Origin: a virus
Strand: one strand, 5' to 3'
Length of the DNA stretch: 32,556 nucleotides
Virus record (IMG/VR): IMGVR_UViG_3300036985_001946
Span: 1 to 32,556 of that record
Shown: positions 17,008 to 24,931 of the stretch, in pieces
Position numbering within the stretch: the first letter of the stretch is position 1
Layout: each line of letters starts with the position of its first letter
The notes under the pieces: generated by a model
The model's database searches: none
Seen by the model: the letters and a program-made list of their open reading frames with translations, nothing else
What the model was told of the DNA's origin: nothing
Translations under genes and position numbers: made by a program

Positions 17008-17796
17008 TTAGTTACTCAGGAGATTTTTGCGGGTGTCGCCCTTGTTCACGGTGTAGCGGCCACGACTCCAGCCACCGCAGCCTTGGCACTGGTAGCGTAC
17101 ATACTGGCAGGCCACAGTGTAGCGGTAGCCCTTAGCATTGAGGCGGTCGCCCCCGCACTTGGGGCAGGTCGGGGTGTCAGGATGCAGCTGGGTTGCCACG
17201 TTCGGGTGGCCTTCCATCCACGGGCGGAGCTTGAGGTACAGCTCTTCCAGAGACACCACGTCTTGGATGTTGTACAGCTTCATCTCACGCCATGCCTTTG
17301 GGTTTCCGAGAAGGCACTCCTTCCACAGCTCGAAGCCGGGGAACTTACCGTGCTTGAGCTTCTTCTCTTGGCACAATACGCCGGTCAGCCACTCCAACTT
17401 GTTGCTGGTGAAGTTGGCAACCTTGCGTACTTCCAGCAGGGTGTCGATGACTGTCACCGGGGAGTACGGGGCGAAGCCCTTCGTGATAAGACGAGCGTTG
17501 ATCTTCTTCACGTCGAAGTTCTTGCCGTTGTGCGCCACCACATAGTCAGCCTCGTCCAGCAGGGAGTGCAGCTTGACCAGCAGGGGCATGTCATCTTCAA
17601 TGTCAGCGGCCTTGGCTTGATCGTGGTAGATGATCTTGTTATCACCGAGCCACTTGGCGCAGAAGCTCAGGATGCACCAGTCGTTCTTGATCTGGTTCAG
17701 CCCGACGTTCTGCTTCCACAGTGACCAGACATTGCCGAGGATCGGGGCTGTCTCGATGTCAAGCAGCAGGATTTTCGGAGCGAGTGGGTTTGTCAT
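17008..17796 (-). CDS. DnaQ-like 3'-5' exonuclease fused to a zinc ribbon
   Basis: 262 residues. RNase H-like exonuclease motifs: Exo I LLDIET (Asp13, Glu15), Exo II AHNGKNFD (Asp95) and Exo III YNIQDV (Asp179). Residues 208-244 hold a four-cysteine zinc ribbon: CPKC (211, 214) and CQGC (237, 240), followed by a basic tail. It is separate from the proofreading domain of the DNA polymerase and lies between endonuclease VII and DUF3310 genes. A role in host DNA breakdown or recombination processing is inferred; the ribbon may bind DNA. The ATG is coupled to the endonuclease VII stop (ATGA). Confidence 0.85.
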   Translation of the reverse strand: MTNPLAPKILLLDIETAPILGNVWSLWKQNVGLNQIKNDWCILSFCAKWLGDNKIIYHDQAKAADIEDDMPLLVKLHSLLDEADYVVAHNGKNFDVKKINARLITKGFAPYSPVTVIDTLLEVRKVANFTSNKLEWLTGVLCQEKKLKHGKFPGFELWKECLLGNPKAWREMKLYNIQDVVSLEELYLKLRPWMEGHPNVATQLHPDTPTCPKCGGDRLNAKGYRYTVACQYVRYQCQGCGGWSRGRYTVNKGDTRKNLLSN

Positions 17797-18176
17797 GTCG
17801 TTACCTTTTTGGCTGCACGGGTCTTCCGCGCTTTGGTGTTACGGGCAAGGCGCTTTTCTTCGGCGGTCTTGTGGGTAGGGTAAACTGCTCCAGTGTATTC
17901 ACGCCGATGCAGGTACGGGACAAGACCAGTAGCCCAAGCATGAGCCGACTGGACAGTCGTGAGCTTTGCGATTCGCTGGTGGTTCTCGAACTTGCCGAGC
18001 ATGGAGTTGCAGCCACGGTGAAGGATGCCACGTATTTCGCCAGTCGTATGGCAGTGGTCAGCAACTGACTCCGCTGGGTCGGTGATGAGTCTGAGGCATA
18101 AGGCACAGCGGCCTCCTTGTACGAGTAGTTGGTTGTGGCGGAACTCTGCGAGTTCAGATGCTTTGAGCTTTAGCAA
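17793..18176 (-). CDS. Recombination endonuclease VII (Holliday-junction resolvase)
   Basis: 127 residues. The endonuclease VII core is visible: CALC (24-27), DHCHTTGEIRGILHRGCN (40-57) and LGKFENH. The family fold resolves branched DNA and in T7-like phages serves the same role as gp3. The usual second zinc pair is C-x-x-C; here it is H53-x-x-C56, a substitution that could still bind zinc. No ATG exists before the core; the frame opens with TTG at 18176, which has GAGGAG about ten bases upstream and overlaps the end of the 5'-3' exonuclease gene by 23 bases. The C-terminal 30 residues are very basic. Confidence 0.9.
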   Translation of the reverse strand: MLKLKASELAEFRHNQLLVQGGRCALCLRLITDPAESVADHCHTTGEIRGILHRGCNSMLGKFENHQRIAKLTTVQSAHAWATGLVPYLHRREYTGAVYPTHKTAEEKRLARNTKARKTRAAKKVTT

Positions 18177-19146
18177 GGGATTCTGACTCCTCTTTGATTC
18201 GGAACGTCAGGCCGAGTGCGGCGTTGATGAGGGCTTGGTCAGCCACCCCATTTAGCGCACCATTCAGTGTCCAGCTATGCGGCACAGCTTGTGGGTCATG
18301 GCGCAGGTACAGCAGGCACAGTTGCTCAGCCATGCGCTCAGCCCACTGCATGTTGTAGTAGGAGCGATAGGCATCCTCGACAATGTTCCAGCCAACAAGT
18401 AGCTTCTCACTATCGGGGAGGTCAAGCTCATCCACATCGGAGAGTAGGCCACCAGCCGTTACCTCGCCGCACTGCTTGGCCTTGCCTTTGATTACCACCT
18501 TCTCAAGGCCGGGTATGTTGTCCGCTGTGTCACCATGCAGTAGCTGCAACAGCAGCCACTTGTAGCCGTACTGCTTGTCGTCAGCACCGATCAGGTCATA
18601 GCAATGCAGCGGCACATCAGCAACGATGGCCTGCGATACCCATGACATGTGCAGGCCGGGCAGCATACGCATGTCTTTGTCCGCAGTAGCGATGACGATC
18701 TGCTTGCTACGGGCAGCAGCGTGGTACGCACAGATGGCGATACCATCGTCAGCCTCGCGGGCCTCCCAGATTTTCACGATGAAGCGGTCGCCTTGGTACT
18801 GTTCAAGGAAGTCACGGAGGTACTGCCAGTTCTTTGGCTTGCGCCCGGACTTGCGTTGTGCTTGGTACGGCTTGACGGTAGCAGCGAAGTACCGATAGCC
18901 CTTGTGTGAACTGCCCTTGGTGAGATGCACGATGATACGGGAAGCGCCGCAGCGCCTCGCCATGCCCTCGAAGCGACCGATGGTATTCTGCCGGGCCATG
19001 CCCGGCTCGACCTCATCATTGCCAGCGCAGTAGTACGCAGCGTAGTCGCCGTCGATGTGCAGCTCAAGCCCCGGCACTATGGCAGGGAGCTTGAACTCAA
19101 CAGGCTGGGCAGCCGCCGCTTTGGCGATTGCGTCAGCGAGGGCCAT
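18154..19146 (-). CDS. 5'-3' exonuclease (FEN / T7 gp6-type)
   Basis: 330 residues. FEN-family active site motifs: HIDGDYAAY (30-38), WEAREADDGIAI (127-138) with acidic residues Glu131, Asp133, Asp134, ATADKDMRML (153-162) with Asp156 and Asp158, and the helix-hairpin-helix segment LLHGDTADNIPGL (202-214) followed by KGKAK. In T7-like phages this enzyme removes RNA primers and degrades host DNA. Its ATG overlaps the stop of the preceding gene by one base (TAATG). Confidence 0.93.
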   Translation of the reverse strand: MALADAIAKAAAAQPVEFKLPAIVPGLELHIDGDYAAYYCAGNDEVEPGMARQNTIGRFEGMARRCGASRIIVHLTKGSSHKGYRYFAATVKPYQAQRKSGRKPKNWQYLRDFLEQYQGDRFIVKIWEAREADDGIAICAYHAAARSKQIVIATADKDMRMLPGLHMSWVSQAIVADVPLHCYDLIGADDKQYGYKWLLLQLLHGDTADNIPGLEKVVIKGKAKQCGEVTAGGLLSDVDELDLPDSEKLLVGWNIVEDAYRSYYNMQWAERMAEQLCLLYLRHDPQAVPHSWTLNGALNGVADQALINAALGLTFRIKEESESLAKAQSI

Positions 19147-19982
19147 TACATGCCGGCCAGTGGGTCAGCGTCAGCACCGGAGGATGCACCAGCCTTCTTG
19201 TCTGCGCTGGCCTGCACGTCTTCTTCGTCACGGGATGGTGTGGTCACAGCCGGCAGGGCCAAGGCGTCACCACCGGCAGCGAGGATTACTTCCTGAACAG
19301 GGCTGCCCTCGAAGTTGATGGCCGAGCGGATGGCGTTCTGGAACTGGTTCTTCGACTTGGCCGGGATGACTGTGCCATCGTCCAGCTTCTTCTCGTCGTA
19401 GCTGCCGTCGATGAAGATGCTTGCCCACTGCTCAGCGTCAGCGTAGTCCCAGATGAAGCACTTGGTCGGGCTGATCTGTGGGTCAGCAACGATTCGGATG
19501 TCTTCACCTGTCTCTGGGTTCGGCAGGAACGGTGGGCGCACAGTATAGCCGCCCTCGTCACGCAGGTTGGCGTAGGTCTTCTTGCCGTCCGCGCTCTTCT
19601 TGTGTACCACGGTGCAGATGAAGTCATCACCCAGCATTTCAGCGAAGTGCGACTTGCCTTGGTAGTTCATGCGCTGGAACAGCTTGAAGAAGTTGGCCTT
19701 CTCGTTCAGCGACAGGGACTCAGTGATGGTCAGGCGGATGGGCACACCCTCGGTCGGCTTGTGCTTCGGGCCGGATAGTTCAAAGACAAGCGTTACCTTC
19801 TCCTTGACCTTGGGCTGGCCCTTGTACTCTTCGCGGTGCTTGCCTGTCTCGATGTAGGCAACCAGACGGCAGCGGGCCATTCCTGTGGCTGGCGGCTCGT
19901 AGTCACCACCACCGGCCTGAGCCTGTGTCATGTCGCGAGTTGCTGCTGCCTTTGCTGCCAGTGCTTTGAAGTCGATAGCCAT
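19146..19982 (-). CDS. Probable single-stranded DNA-binding protein
   Basis: 278 residues. The central part shows an OB-like pattern of alternating strands with aromatic and basic residues (CRLVAYIETGKHREEYKGQ, then KVTLVFELSGPKHKP, residues about 38-77), and the C-terminal 45 residues are flexible and acidic (RDEEDVQASADKK...GADADPL), as in SSB proteins whose acidic tail contacts polymerase and helicase. It lies two bases after DNA polymerase and is coupled to the 5'-3' exonuclease, the place of the T7 gp2.5 function. I infer the role from context and composition; no strict motif confirms it. Confidence 0.6.
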   Translation of the reverse strand: MAIDFKALAAKAAATRDMTQAQAGGGDYEPPATGMARCRLVAYIETGKHREEYKGQPKVKEKVTLVFELSGPKHKPTEGVPIRLTITESLSLNEKANFFKLFQRMNYQGKSHFAEMLGDDFICTVVHKKSADGKKTYANLRDEGGYTVRPPFLPNPETGEDIRIVADPQISPTKCFIWDYADAEQWASIFIDGSYDEKKLDDGTVIPAKSKNQFQNAIRSAINFEGSPVQEVILAAGGDALALPAVTTPSRDEEDVQASADKKAGASSGADADPLAGM

Positions 19983-19984
19983 GA

Positions 19985-22327
19985 TTAAGTTCTCTCAAAA
20001 GTTGGGACGTAATTGTCCATGTAAAGTTTACGAAGTTCGTTGCGGATGTCGGCGTGAACAGCTACGTCGATCTTGTTCTCTTCCATCATGTTGTCCCCGA
20101 CCACGGTATCGGATGGCACAGGCACTGGGCAATCCCAGCCGAACCACCACTCCATGAACTCGGAGGCAGCAACCATGCAGGCATGAAGCGAGCTGGCTGC
20201 AATGGGTGTACTGGTCAGCGCACTGTCAACATAGAGCGCATCGTGTACTTGGTTTACCAGCAGTGCCTCGCCGGCGAAGTTGCGGTGAAGGTAGAAGTAG
20301 CGAACGGCCAGCCACATAGCAGCCTTGGCCCACTCACCACCTGCGCCTTGCACAACATAGTTCTTGATTTCCGTAGGGCTGAACGAGGTCAGATGCCCAC
20401 GCTTTGCGAGGTACTCAGGACTCGGCTGCTCCTCGTAGGAATACCGCTTGTTGTCTGGCGTAACGAAATGGGACTTGCCGATCTGGCACATCGCACCACG
20501 AAGCGTTGGGTGTGGTACGAACTTGGAGGTAGCCCGCCGATTGCGCTTGACAGCCGCCGTAACAAGCTCGTAGTACGCGTCGATCTCAGGATAGCGGTCA
20601 GTCTCAGCCTTGATGAGTGCCTCGACTTCTTCCAGTGCCATGCCGGTGGACTCAGCGATCTTTGCTGCGCCAGCACCGTAAGCTCTCTGGAAGCTGAACA
20701 CTTTCGCTTTGGTACGCTTCGTGTCCCACTCTGGTATGCCCTCAGTCTTCGCAAGTCGGAACACCTCAGCATAATCCATGCCCTCCTTCTGGGCCACACG
20801 CACACAGTGCATGTCGAGGCCGGCCTTCAAGTCTTCGATGAGCTGATGGCACTTGGTTAAGATGGCCTGCACATACACTTCCAGTGCAGTGAAGTCAGAC
20901 TGAATGATCTTGCCACCCTCGAAGCGGGAGACAAACACCTTCTTGACATCGGACTTGCCACCCTTCGGGATGTTCTGCAAGTTCGGGTTGCTCGAAGAGA
21001 AGCGGCCAGTGACGGTGCTGGTATGGTTCAGGCTATGATGGATGATGCCATCCTCCTGCACCAAGGTCAGCATACCCTTGCTCTCGCCTGTCTCCTCGTC
21101 GGTCACGATGTAGTAAGTGCCGAGGTCTTTGGTCAGGCCGATAACCTCAGCGAGCTGCTTGAGGAACGGGATGTTACGGTTGCCTAGCTCCTTGATGATC
21201 TCAGCACCGACGGAGTACACTCCCTCTACGCTGCCTTCCCATTCCTTCTTCGGCTCAGTCATGCGAGGGAACTCGTAGTAGAAGTCCTCCCACTTGAGCT
21301 TGGGCTTGTCGAGGTCGGGCACTGTAACCTGCTTGGTCTTGAACTCACCCGCATTCTTGCCACCAGCGAACACAGTGTACTCCATGAGGGAGTGGGCAGA
21401 GTCCGGGCCGGGTGGCTCAGGTGTAGTGCTACCGTCGTTGAGCTTGTACTGTACCTCTGTCTTGTTGGAGTACAGCAGGAACCCATCGGAGTCCATCTGA
21501 TGGATGCGCTGCTGGTACTTTACCTTGCCGCCAAAGATGAGGGCGGACAGTTGCTGGCGGCTTGACCACTTGAACTCGAACGGCAGCTCAGCAGGCAGGA
21601 AGGTGTCAAGCTCAGCACGCAGGATAACGAGGCGCTTGGACAACTCCTCAGCTAGGCGCAGGCCCAGCTCCTTGTCCACGGCCATGCCGTTGCGTTCCAT
21701 CTCGATGGTGCAGAGCAGGCTGCCCATGTTGAGCATGATGCTCTTGACTTGCTTGGACTCACGGGCACGCTTGAGCTGGCCGAGGAAAATAATCTCGGTG
21801 TTGCCAATGTCGCCGTGGCTATACTGCCCATGCTCATCGGTATGGCCGCAGAGGTAGCGGGTCAGGATTGCGCGGTCAATGTCCGGCGTGTTCACACCGG
21901 CAGCCCACAGCGCCTTGACCTCATCGAACTTGACATTGCCACCGTAAACCGGGGCAACCTCGTCGAGGTCCAGCATGTGGCTGCTCTTCTCGCAGCCGTT
22001 GAGCAGGTACTCCGCCAGCTGGGTGTCCCATACACTGCCGCCCTTGGCTACCCATGCCTGCCATGCAGCGAGGTTCTTGGGGTTGCGGTGGATGGCGTGC
22101 AGTAGGTCGAACTTGATGTTGTGCCCGACGAGTAGCTGCACATACTCAAGCAGCGGGGCCAGCCAGCCGTCGGCGGGACGGACGCGGCCATAGTACGAGG
22201 ACTCAACAGGGCCAGCCTTCCGCTGCCAGCCCACCATGACGACGTGGTTCAGTGGATCAAAGGGGTTGCCCTTGCGCTTGAAGCTGGAGTGAATGGTCGT
22301 CTCAAGGTCGAGGACTAGATAGGTCAT
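19985..22327 (-). CDS. Family A DNA polymerase with 3'-5' proofreading domain
   Basis: 780 residues. Exonuclease domain: LVLDLETT (4-11; Asp7, Glu9), GHNIKFDLLHA (68-78; Asp74), and a third acidic motif around 148-158. Polymerase domain: TGRFSSSNPNLQNIP (440-454), motif A QSDFTALEVYVQAIL (476-490; Asp478), motif B KRTKAKVFSFQRAYGAG (537-553) and motif C NQVHDALYVD (692-701; Asp696). Motif C has Ala697 where most relatives have Glu (HDE). It is the replicative polymerase, working with the separate primase and helicase. The ATG overlaps the stop of the winged-helix gene (ATGA) with GAGG ten bases upstream. Confidence 0.96.
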   Translation of the reverse strand: MTYLVLDLETTIHSSFKRKGNPFDPLNHVVMVGWQRKAGPVESSYYGRVRPADGWLAPLLEYVQLLVGHNIKFDLLHAIHRNPKNLAAWQAWVAKGGSVWDTQLAEYLLNGCEKSSHMLDLDEVAPVYGGNVKFDEVKALWAAGVNTPDIDRAILTRYLCGHTDEHGQYSHGDIGNTEIIFLGQLKRARESKQVKSIMLNMGSLLCTIEMERNGMAVDKELGLRLAEELSKRLVILRAELDTFLPAELPFEFKWSSRQQLSALIFGGKVKYQQRIHQMDSDGFLLYSNKTEVQYKLNDGSTTPEPPGPDSAHSLMEYTVFAGGKNAGEFKTKQVTVPDLDKPKLKWEDFYYEFPRMTEPKKEWEGSVEGVYSVGAEIIKELGNRNIPFLKQLAEVIGLTKDLGTYYIVTDEETGESKGMLTLVQEDGIIHHSLNHTSTVTGRFSSSNPNLQNIPKGGKSDVKKVFVSRFEGGKIIQSDFTALEVYVQAILTKCHQLIEDLKAGLDMHCVRVAQKEGMDYAEVFRLAKTEGIPEWDTKRTKAKVFSFQRAYGAGAAKIAESTGMALEEVEALIKAETDRYPEIDAYYELVTAAVKRNRRATSKFVPHPTLRGAMCQIGKSHFVTPDNKRYSYEEQPSPEYLAKRGHLTSFSPTEIKNYVVQGAGGEWAKAAMWLAVRYFYLHRNFAGEALLVNQVHDALYVDSALTSTPIAASSLHACMVAASEFMEWWFGWDCPVPVPSDTVVGDNMMEENKIDVAVHADIRNELRKLYMDNYVPTFERT

Positions 22328-22593
22328 AGCACGATAGCCTCAGAGAGTCTGCCAGTTACAGGGCATGGTATGTCGTAAGCAGGGGCAGGGATAACCCCGC
22401 GCTTGATTAGACGGTTGACTGCTCCCGCCACGGTGCTCGCTTGGTCGTCAAGGTGACTCGCAATCTGGCGGCGGGTACAGCGCAGGGTGGGTAGGTCATG
22501 TACAGCCTGCAAGATACGGCGCTCTAGTCGGGTAAGCTCACCACTAGCAAGCAATACGTAGAACGCCGCAAGGCTAGTTGCTCTTACTGTCAT
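22324..22593 (-). CDS. Small winged-helix DNA-binding protein
   Basis: About 89 residues from the ATG at 22593 (GGAGG six bases upstream; an adjacent ATG at 22596 is possible). The segment LTRLERRILQAVHDLPTLRCTRRQIASHLDDQASTVAGAVNRLIKRGVI reads as a MarR/GntR-like winged helix: three helices, recognition helix around QASTVAGAVNRLIKRG. A longer frame up to 22707 gives an unlikely Ser/Thr-rich N-terminus and overlaps the cysteine-rich gene at 22574-22753 in full. It ends in an ATGA junction with DNA polymerase. A transcriptional regulator or replication accessory are both possible. Confidence 0.65.
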   Translation of the reverse strand: MTVRATSLAAFYVLLASGELTRLERRILQAVHDLPTLRCTRRQIASHLDDQASTVAGAVNRLIKRGVIPAPAYDIPCPVTGRLSEAIVL

Positions 22594-22753
22594 CATCCAC
22601 CTCCGCATAGTAGCTGTTACTGTCGTACACGCAGTCATCGTACTCAGGCTTGGAGCACTCAGTAGGCGCACGGTTGAAGAGGCAGAACTCGCAGGCATGT
22701 TTGCCACGGGGCAGTGGGTTGCCGGTGTTCACCAGTTGGATTCGCTTGGCCAT
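22574..22753 (-). CDS. 59-residue four-cysteine protein (putative zinc-binding)
   Basis: ATG at 22753, stop TAG at 22576-22574; AGGTGAG precedes the ATG. The product starts MAKRIQLVNTGNPLPRGKH and has C21-x2-C24-x8-C33-x7-C41, a spacing compatible with one zinc site or, less likely, a small iron-sulphur site, followed by an acidic tail (EVDDDSK). It overlaps the end of the HNH gene by 25 bases and the start of the winged-helix gene by 20 bases, so it fills what would otherwise be an unexplained gap. No family recognised. Confidence 0.72.
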   Translation of the reverse strand: MAKRIQLVNTGNPLPRGKHACEFCLFNRAPTECSKPEYDDCVYDSNSYYAEVDDDSKSN

Positions 22754-23178
22754 AGTCTCACCTGTTGATTAATTATGCGGCCCATTTGATTCTTGCTGAC
22801 ACCAAAGCGGCGAGCAAGGGCAGCCTTCTCACCGAACGCCCCGGTGTAGGCGGCTCGGGCAGAGGCAACCTCGCTGTCAGATAGAACGCACTTACCATTG
22901 GCCTCGCCGGCCTTTGTTGCTTGTCGGCCACGGGCCTTCCGATCTTGGGAGTTGTCCGAGTATGTGCCCAGCTCAAGGTGCTCAGGGTTTATGCAGGGCG
23001 GGTTGTCGCACTTGTGCCGCACCACCTGCGCCGCTATGTCTACTATGGCTAGGCCGTGGTGCTCACAGTACGCTACCCGGTGGGTGAACTGCGTCTGCCC
23101 TTTGTACTTGCGCTTGCCGTACCCAGCAGGATTGCGCCAGCCGGGGTACTCGATGCACTCACTCGCCGGGCATGACAT
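22729..23178 (-). CDS. HNH endonuclease, copy 1 (downstream of helicase)
   Basis: 149 residues from the ATG at 23178, which lies inside the last codons of the helicase gene (20-base overlap). The HNH core is RHKCDNPPCINPEHLELGT (54-72), preceded by FTHRVAYCEHHG. A C-terminal helix-turn-helix-like segment follows (SDSEVASARAAYTGAFGEKAALARRFGVSKNQMGRII, about 100-136). The architecture is that of free-standing homing endonucleases of phages. It shares both segments with the two other HNH genes here. A longer frame to 23331 is an artefact of reading through the helicase 3' end. Confidence 0.85.
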   Translation of the reverse strand: MSCPASECIEYPGWRNPAGYGKRKYKGQTQFTHRVAYCEHHGLAIVDIAAQVVRHKCDNPPCINPEHLELGTYSDNSQDRKARGRQATKAGEANGKCVLSDSEVASARAAYTGAFGEKAALARRFGVSKNQMGRIINQQVRLWPSESNW

Positions 23179-24442
23179 AACGCCCCCTGTCTCCATCGAA
23201 GACCACTTCACATCTCGGGTCTTTGGGTTGGCCTTCACGGGCCAGCTTGTTCTTGGTTGTGCCGATGAAGCGTGAGTGTTGCAACTCAATCTCATTGGCA
23301 GCACCGATGGTGATGATGAACTCAGCAGCACCCTGCTTACCTGTCTTGCTGTCCTTCAACATGGACAGGGTAGGGTAGGCCAAGCCGTCACCATCCGCAC
23401 TGATCTGGCTGGTAGCCAGCACGGCACAGTCATGCTTCACTGCCATGATGCGCGCCCACTGGTACATCGCTTCGAGTAGCTGGTCAGTACGCTGGCCGTT
23501 GTTGCCGGCAGCACCACCGAACTTGATGTTGTCCACCATGTCGAACACCACGATGGCCGGCGGGAAGTTCTTGAAGATGTCCTCTACTTCGTGCGACCAG
23601 AAGTCATGGATGTCGAATACACGGATGGTGTCCGGCCTGCCTCCCGTCTCGGCCATGTAATCAGCTCGAAGGGTTCCTGCTTTCTGTCGAGCAAGAAGTC
23701 CTGATAGAGGCTCATTGAGGGCTGACTGATAGAGGCGTTTGATAATGCGATTACCCGGCCCCTCGTTGTTGAACCACAACACAGAGCGCATCTCGCCGGG
23801 GAACATCTCATCCACCTGCCCAGCCATGAACGACAGCTCGGAGGTGAGGAAGGTTGACTTGCCCTTGTCAGGTCGAGCAGCGATGATGCCAAAGTCTCCG
23901 GGGCGGAGCGGTCGCATACATCCGTTGAGGCAGTCGAGTCGCCAGTGAAAGCCCTTGTCATTCTTGTCATCAGCCAGCAGGTCTTCGATGTTATCCTGTA
24001 CCCACGGGGTCTTCACCTTGCGCAGGGTCTGGGCCTCGAACTCCTCGACGACGGTGCGCAGGGCGTAGTACAGGTCGATCTCGTCGCCCTCGTTCCACTT
24101 CTGCACCAGCTCAGCTACCTTGAGGGCAGACTCAGCAGCAACCAGACGCTGCACCAGCCCAGCTTCCAGCGTCGGGTCAGCCGGGGTGGTCAGCACATTG
24201 CGGAGCAGCGTGTCGTAGGTGGCGAACTGCTCGTCCGTCAGCGTCGGATGCCAAGTTTTGAAGTAGGTAGGGAAGGACGCCGCATCTACCTCGCCAGTGT
24301 CCAGCTCTCTGAACCAGCGACCGAAGTCGTTCAGGATAGCCAGCGTCTTCGAGTCAATCGCCCGATCAGGGACTACGCCCCGAAGGCGGTCATACTTTTC
24401 TTTAGTCCGGCAGACCCGGAGCAGGGTCAAGTCGAGTGACAT
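23159..24442 (-). CDS. Replicative DNA helicase (DnaB / T7 gp4 C-terminal type)
   Basis: 427 residues. RecA-type motor: Walker A AARPDKGKST (188-197, DnaB-style ARPxxGKS), NNEGPG (225-230, including the candidate catalytic Glu), Walker B IVVFDMVDNI (297-306), motif H3-like VLATSQIS (341-348) and a terminal arginine-containing GTTKNKLAREG segment (394-404). An N-terminal helical domain (1-140) resembles the primase-interacting domain. Primase is encoded separately, as in phiKMV and unlike fused T7 gp4. The ATG has GGGAGG six bases upstream and overlaps HNH copy 2 by 16 bases. Confidence 0.93.
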   Translation of the reverse strand: MSLDLTLLRVCRTKEKYDRLRGVVPDRAIDSKTLAILNDFGRWFRELDTGEVDAASFPTYFKTWHPTLTDEQFATYDTLLRNVLTTPADPTLEAGLVQRLVAAESALKVAELVQKWNEGDEIDLYYALRTVVEEFEAQTLRKVKTPWVQDNIEDLLADDKNDKGFHWRLDCLNGCMRPLRPGDFGIIAARPDKGKSTFLTSELSFMAGQVDEMFPGEMRSVLWFNNEGPGNRIIKRLYQSALNEPLSGLLARQKAGTLRADYMAETGGRPDTIRVFDIHDFWSHEVEDIFKNFPPAIVVFDMVDNIKFGGAAGNNGQRTDQLLEAMYQWARIMAVKHDCAVLATSQISADGDGLAYPTLSMLKDSKTGKQGAAEFIITIGAANEIELQHSRFIGTTKNKLAREGQPKDPRCEVVFDGDRGRYVMPGE

Positions 24443-24855
24443 GGTAGCCTCCCTTTATCTCGAACGATGTTGTGTACCTGTTGAGGAGTCACGGCGTACT
24501 TGCGGGCCAAGGCAGACTGCTGCCCACGCCGGCCTGTATAGGCTGCTCGAATCTCTATGACCTGAGCATCAGTCAGCTTGACCATACCGTGTGTCTCATT
24601 GGCGCAGCGGGCATGACGACCACGAGCTACCATGTCAACGCAGTTCTGCTGCTGTGTGCCAAGGACTAGGTGGTCTGGGTTTATACAACGGGGGTTATCG
24701 CAGGTGTGCATTACCACCAAGCCTTTGATGTTGGCTAGGTCTTGGCCGTGAGTTTCGCACCACACCTTGCGGTGCAGGCTAGTGCCCTTGCCTTGGAATC
24801 GCACATTACAATAGCCACCCTTGTTGCCTACGGTTTGGTGGTCTACACAAGACAT
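24427..24855 (-). CDS. HNH endonuclease, copy 2 (upstream of helicase)
   Basis: 142 residues. HNH core MHTCDNPRCINPDHLVLGT (49-67) after LHRKVWCETHG, and a C-terminal helix-turn-helix-like segment (TDAQVIEIRAAYTGRRGQQSALARKYAVTPQQVHNIV, about 95-131). Start ATG has GGAG five bases upstream. It begins one base after the 24-residue peptide ends and its last 16 bases overlap the helicase start. Closely related to copies 1 and 3. Confidence 0.86.
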   Translation of the reverse strand: MSCVDHQTVGNKGGYCNVRFQGKGTSLHRKVWCETHGQDLANIKGLVVMHTCDNPRCINPDHLVLGTQQQNCVDMVARGRHARCANETHGMVKLTDAQVIEIRAAYTGRRGQQSALARKYAVTPQQVHNIVRDKGRLPCHST

Positions 24856-24856
24856 G

Positions 24857-24931
24857 TCAGCTCCACATCATTTGGTGTACGAGGGACAGGGTAACAACGA
24901 GGGTGGTGAGGTAAGCGAGAGCCTTAGTCAT
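24857..24931 (-). CDS. Possible 24-residue hydrophobic peptide
   Basis: ATG at 24931 overlaps the stop of the preceding 50-residue gene (ATGACTAA), and the frame closes with TGA two bases before the HNH copy 2 ATG. The peptide (MTKALAYLTTLVVTLSLVHQ, then four more residues) could span a membrane once. The tight overlaps at both ends support translation, but its shortness leaves room for chance. Confidence 0.4.
   Translation of the reverse strand: MTKALAYLTTLVVTLSLVHQMMWS

Noticed and set aside
20054-20860. Plus-strand frame of 268 codons opposite DNA polymerase
   Set aside because: Antisense shadow; product shows no domain and the sense strand has clear polymerase motifs.
22729-23331. 200-codon reading of HNH copy 1
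   Set aside because: First 51 codons fall within the helicase gene in a second frame and are Ser-rich; the ATG at 23178 leads straight into the conserved HNH region.
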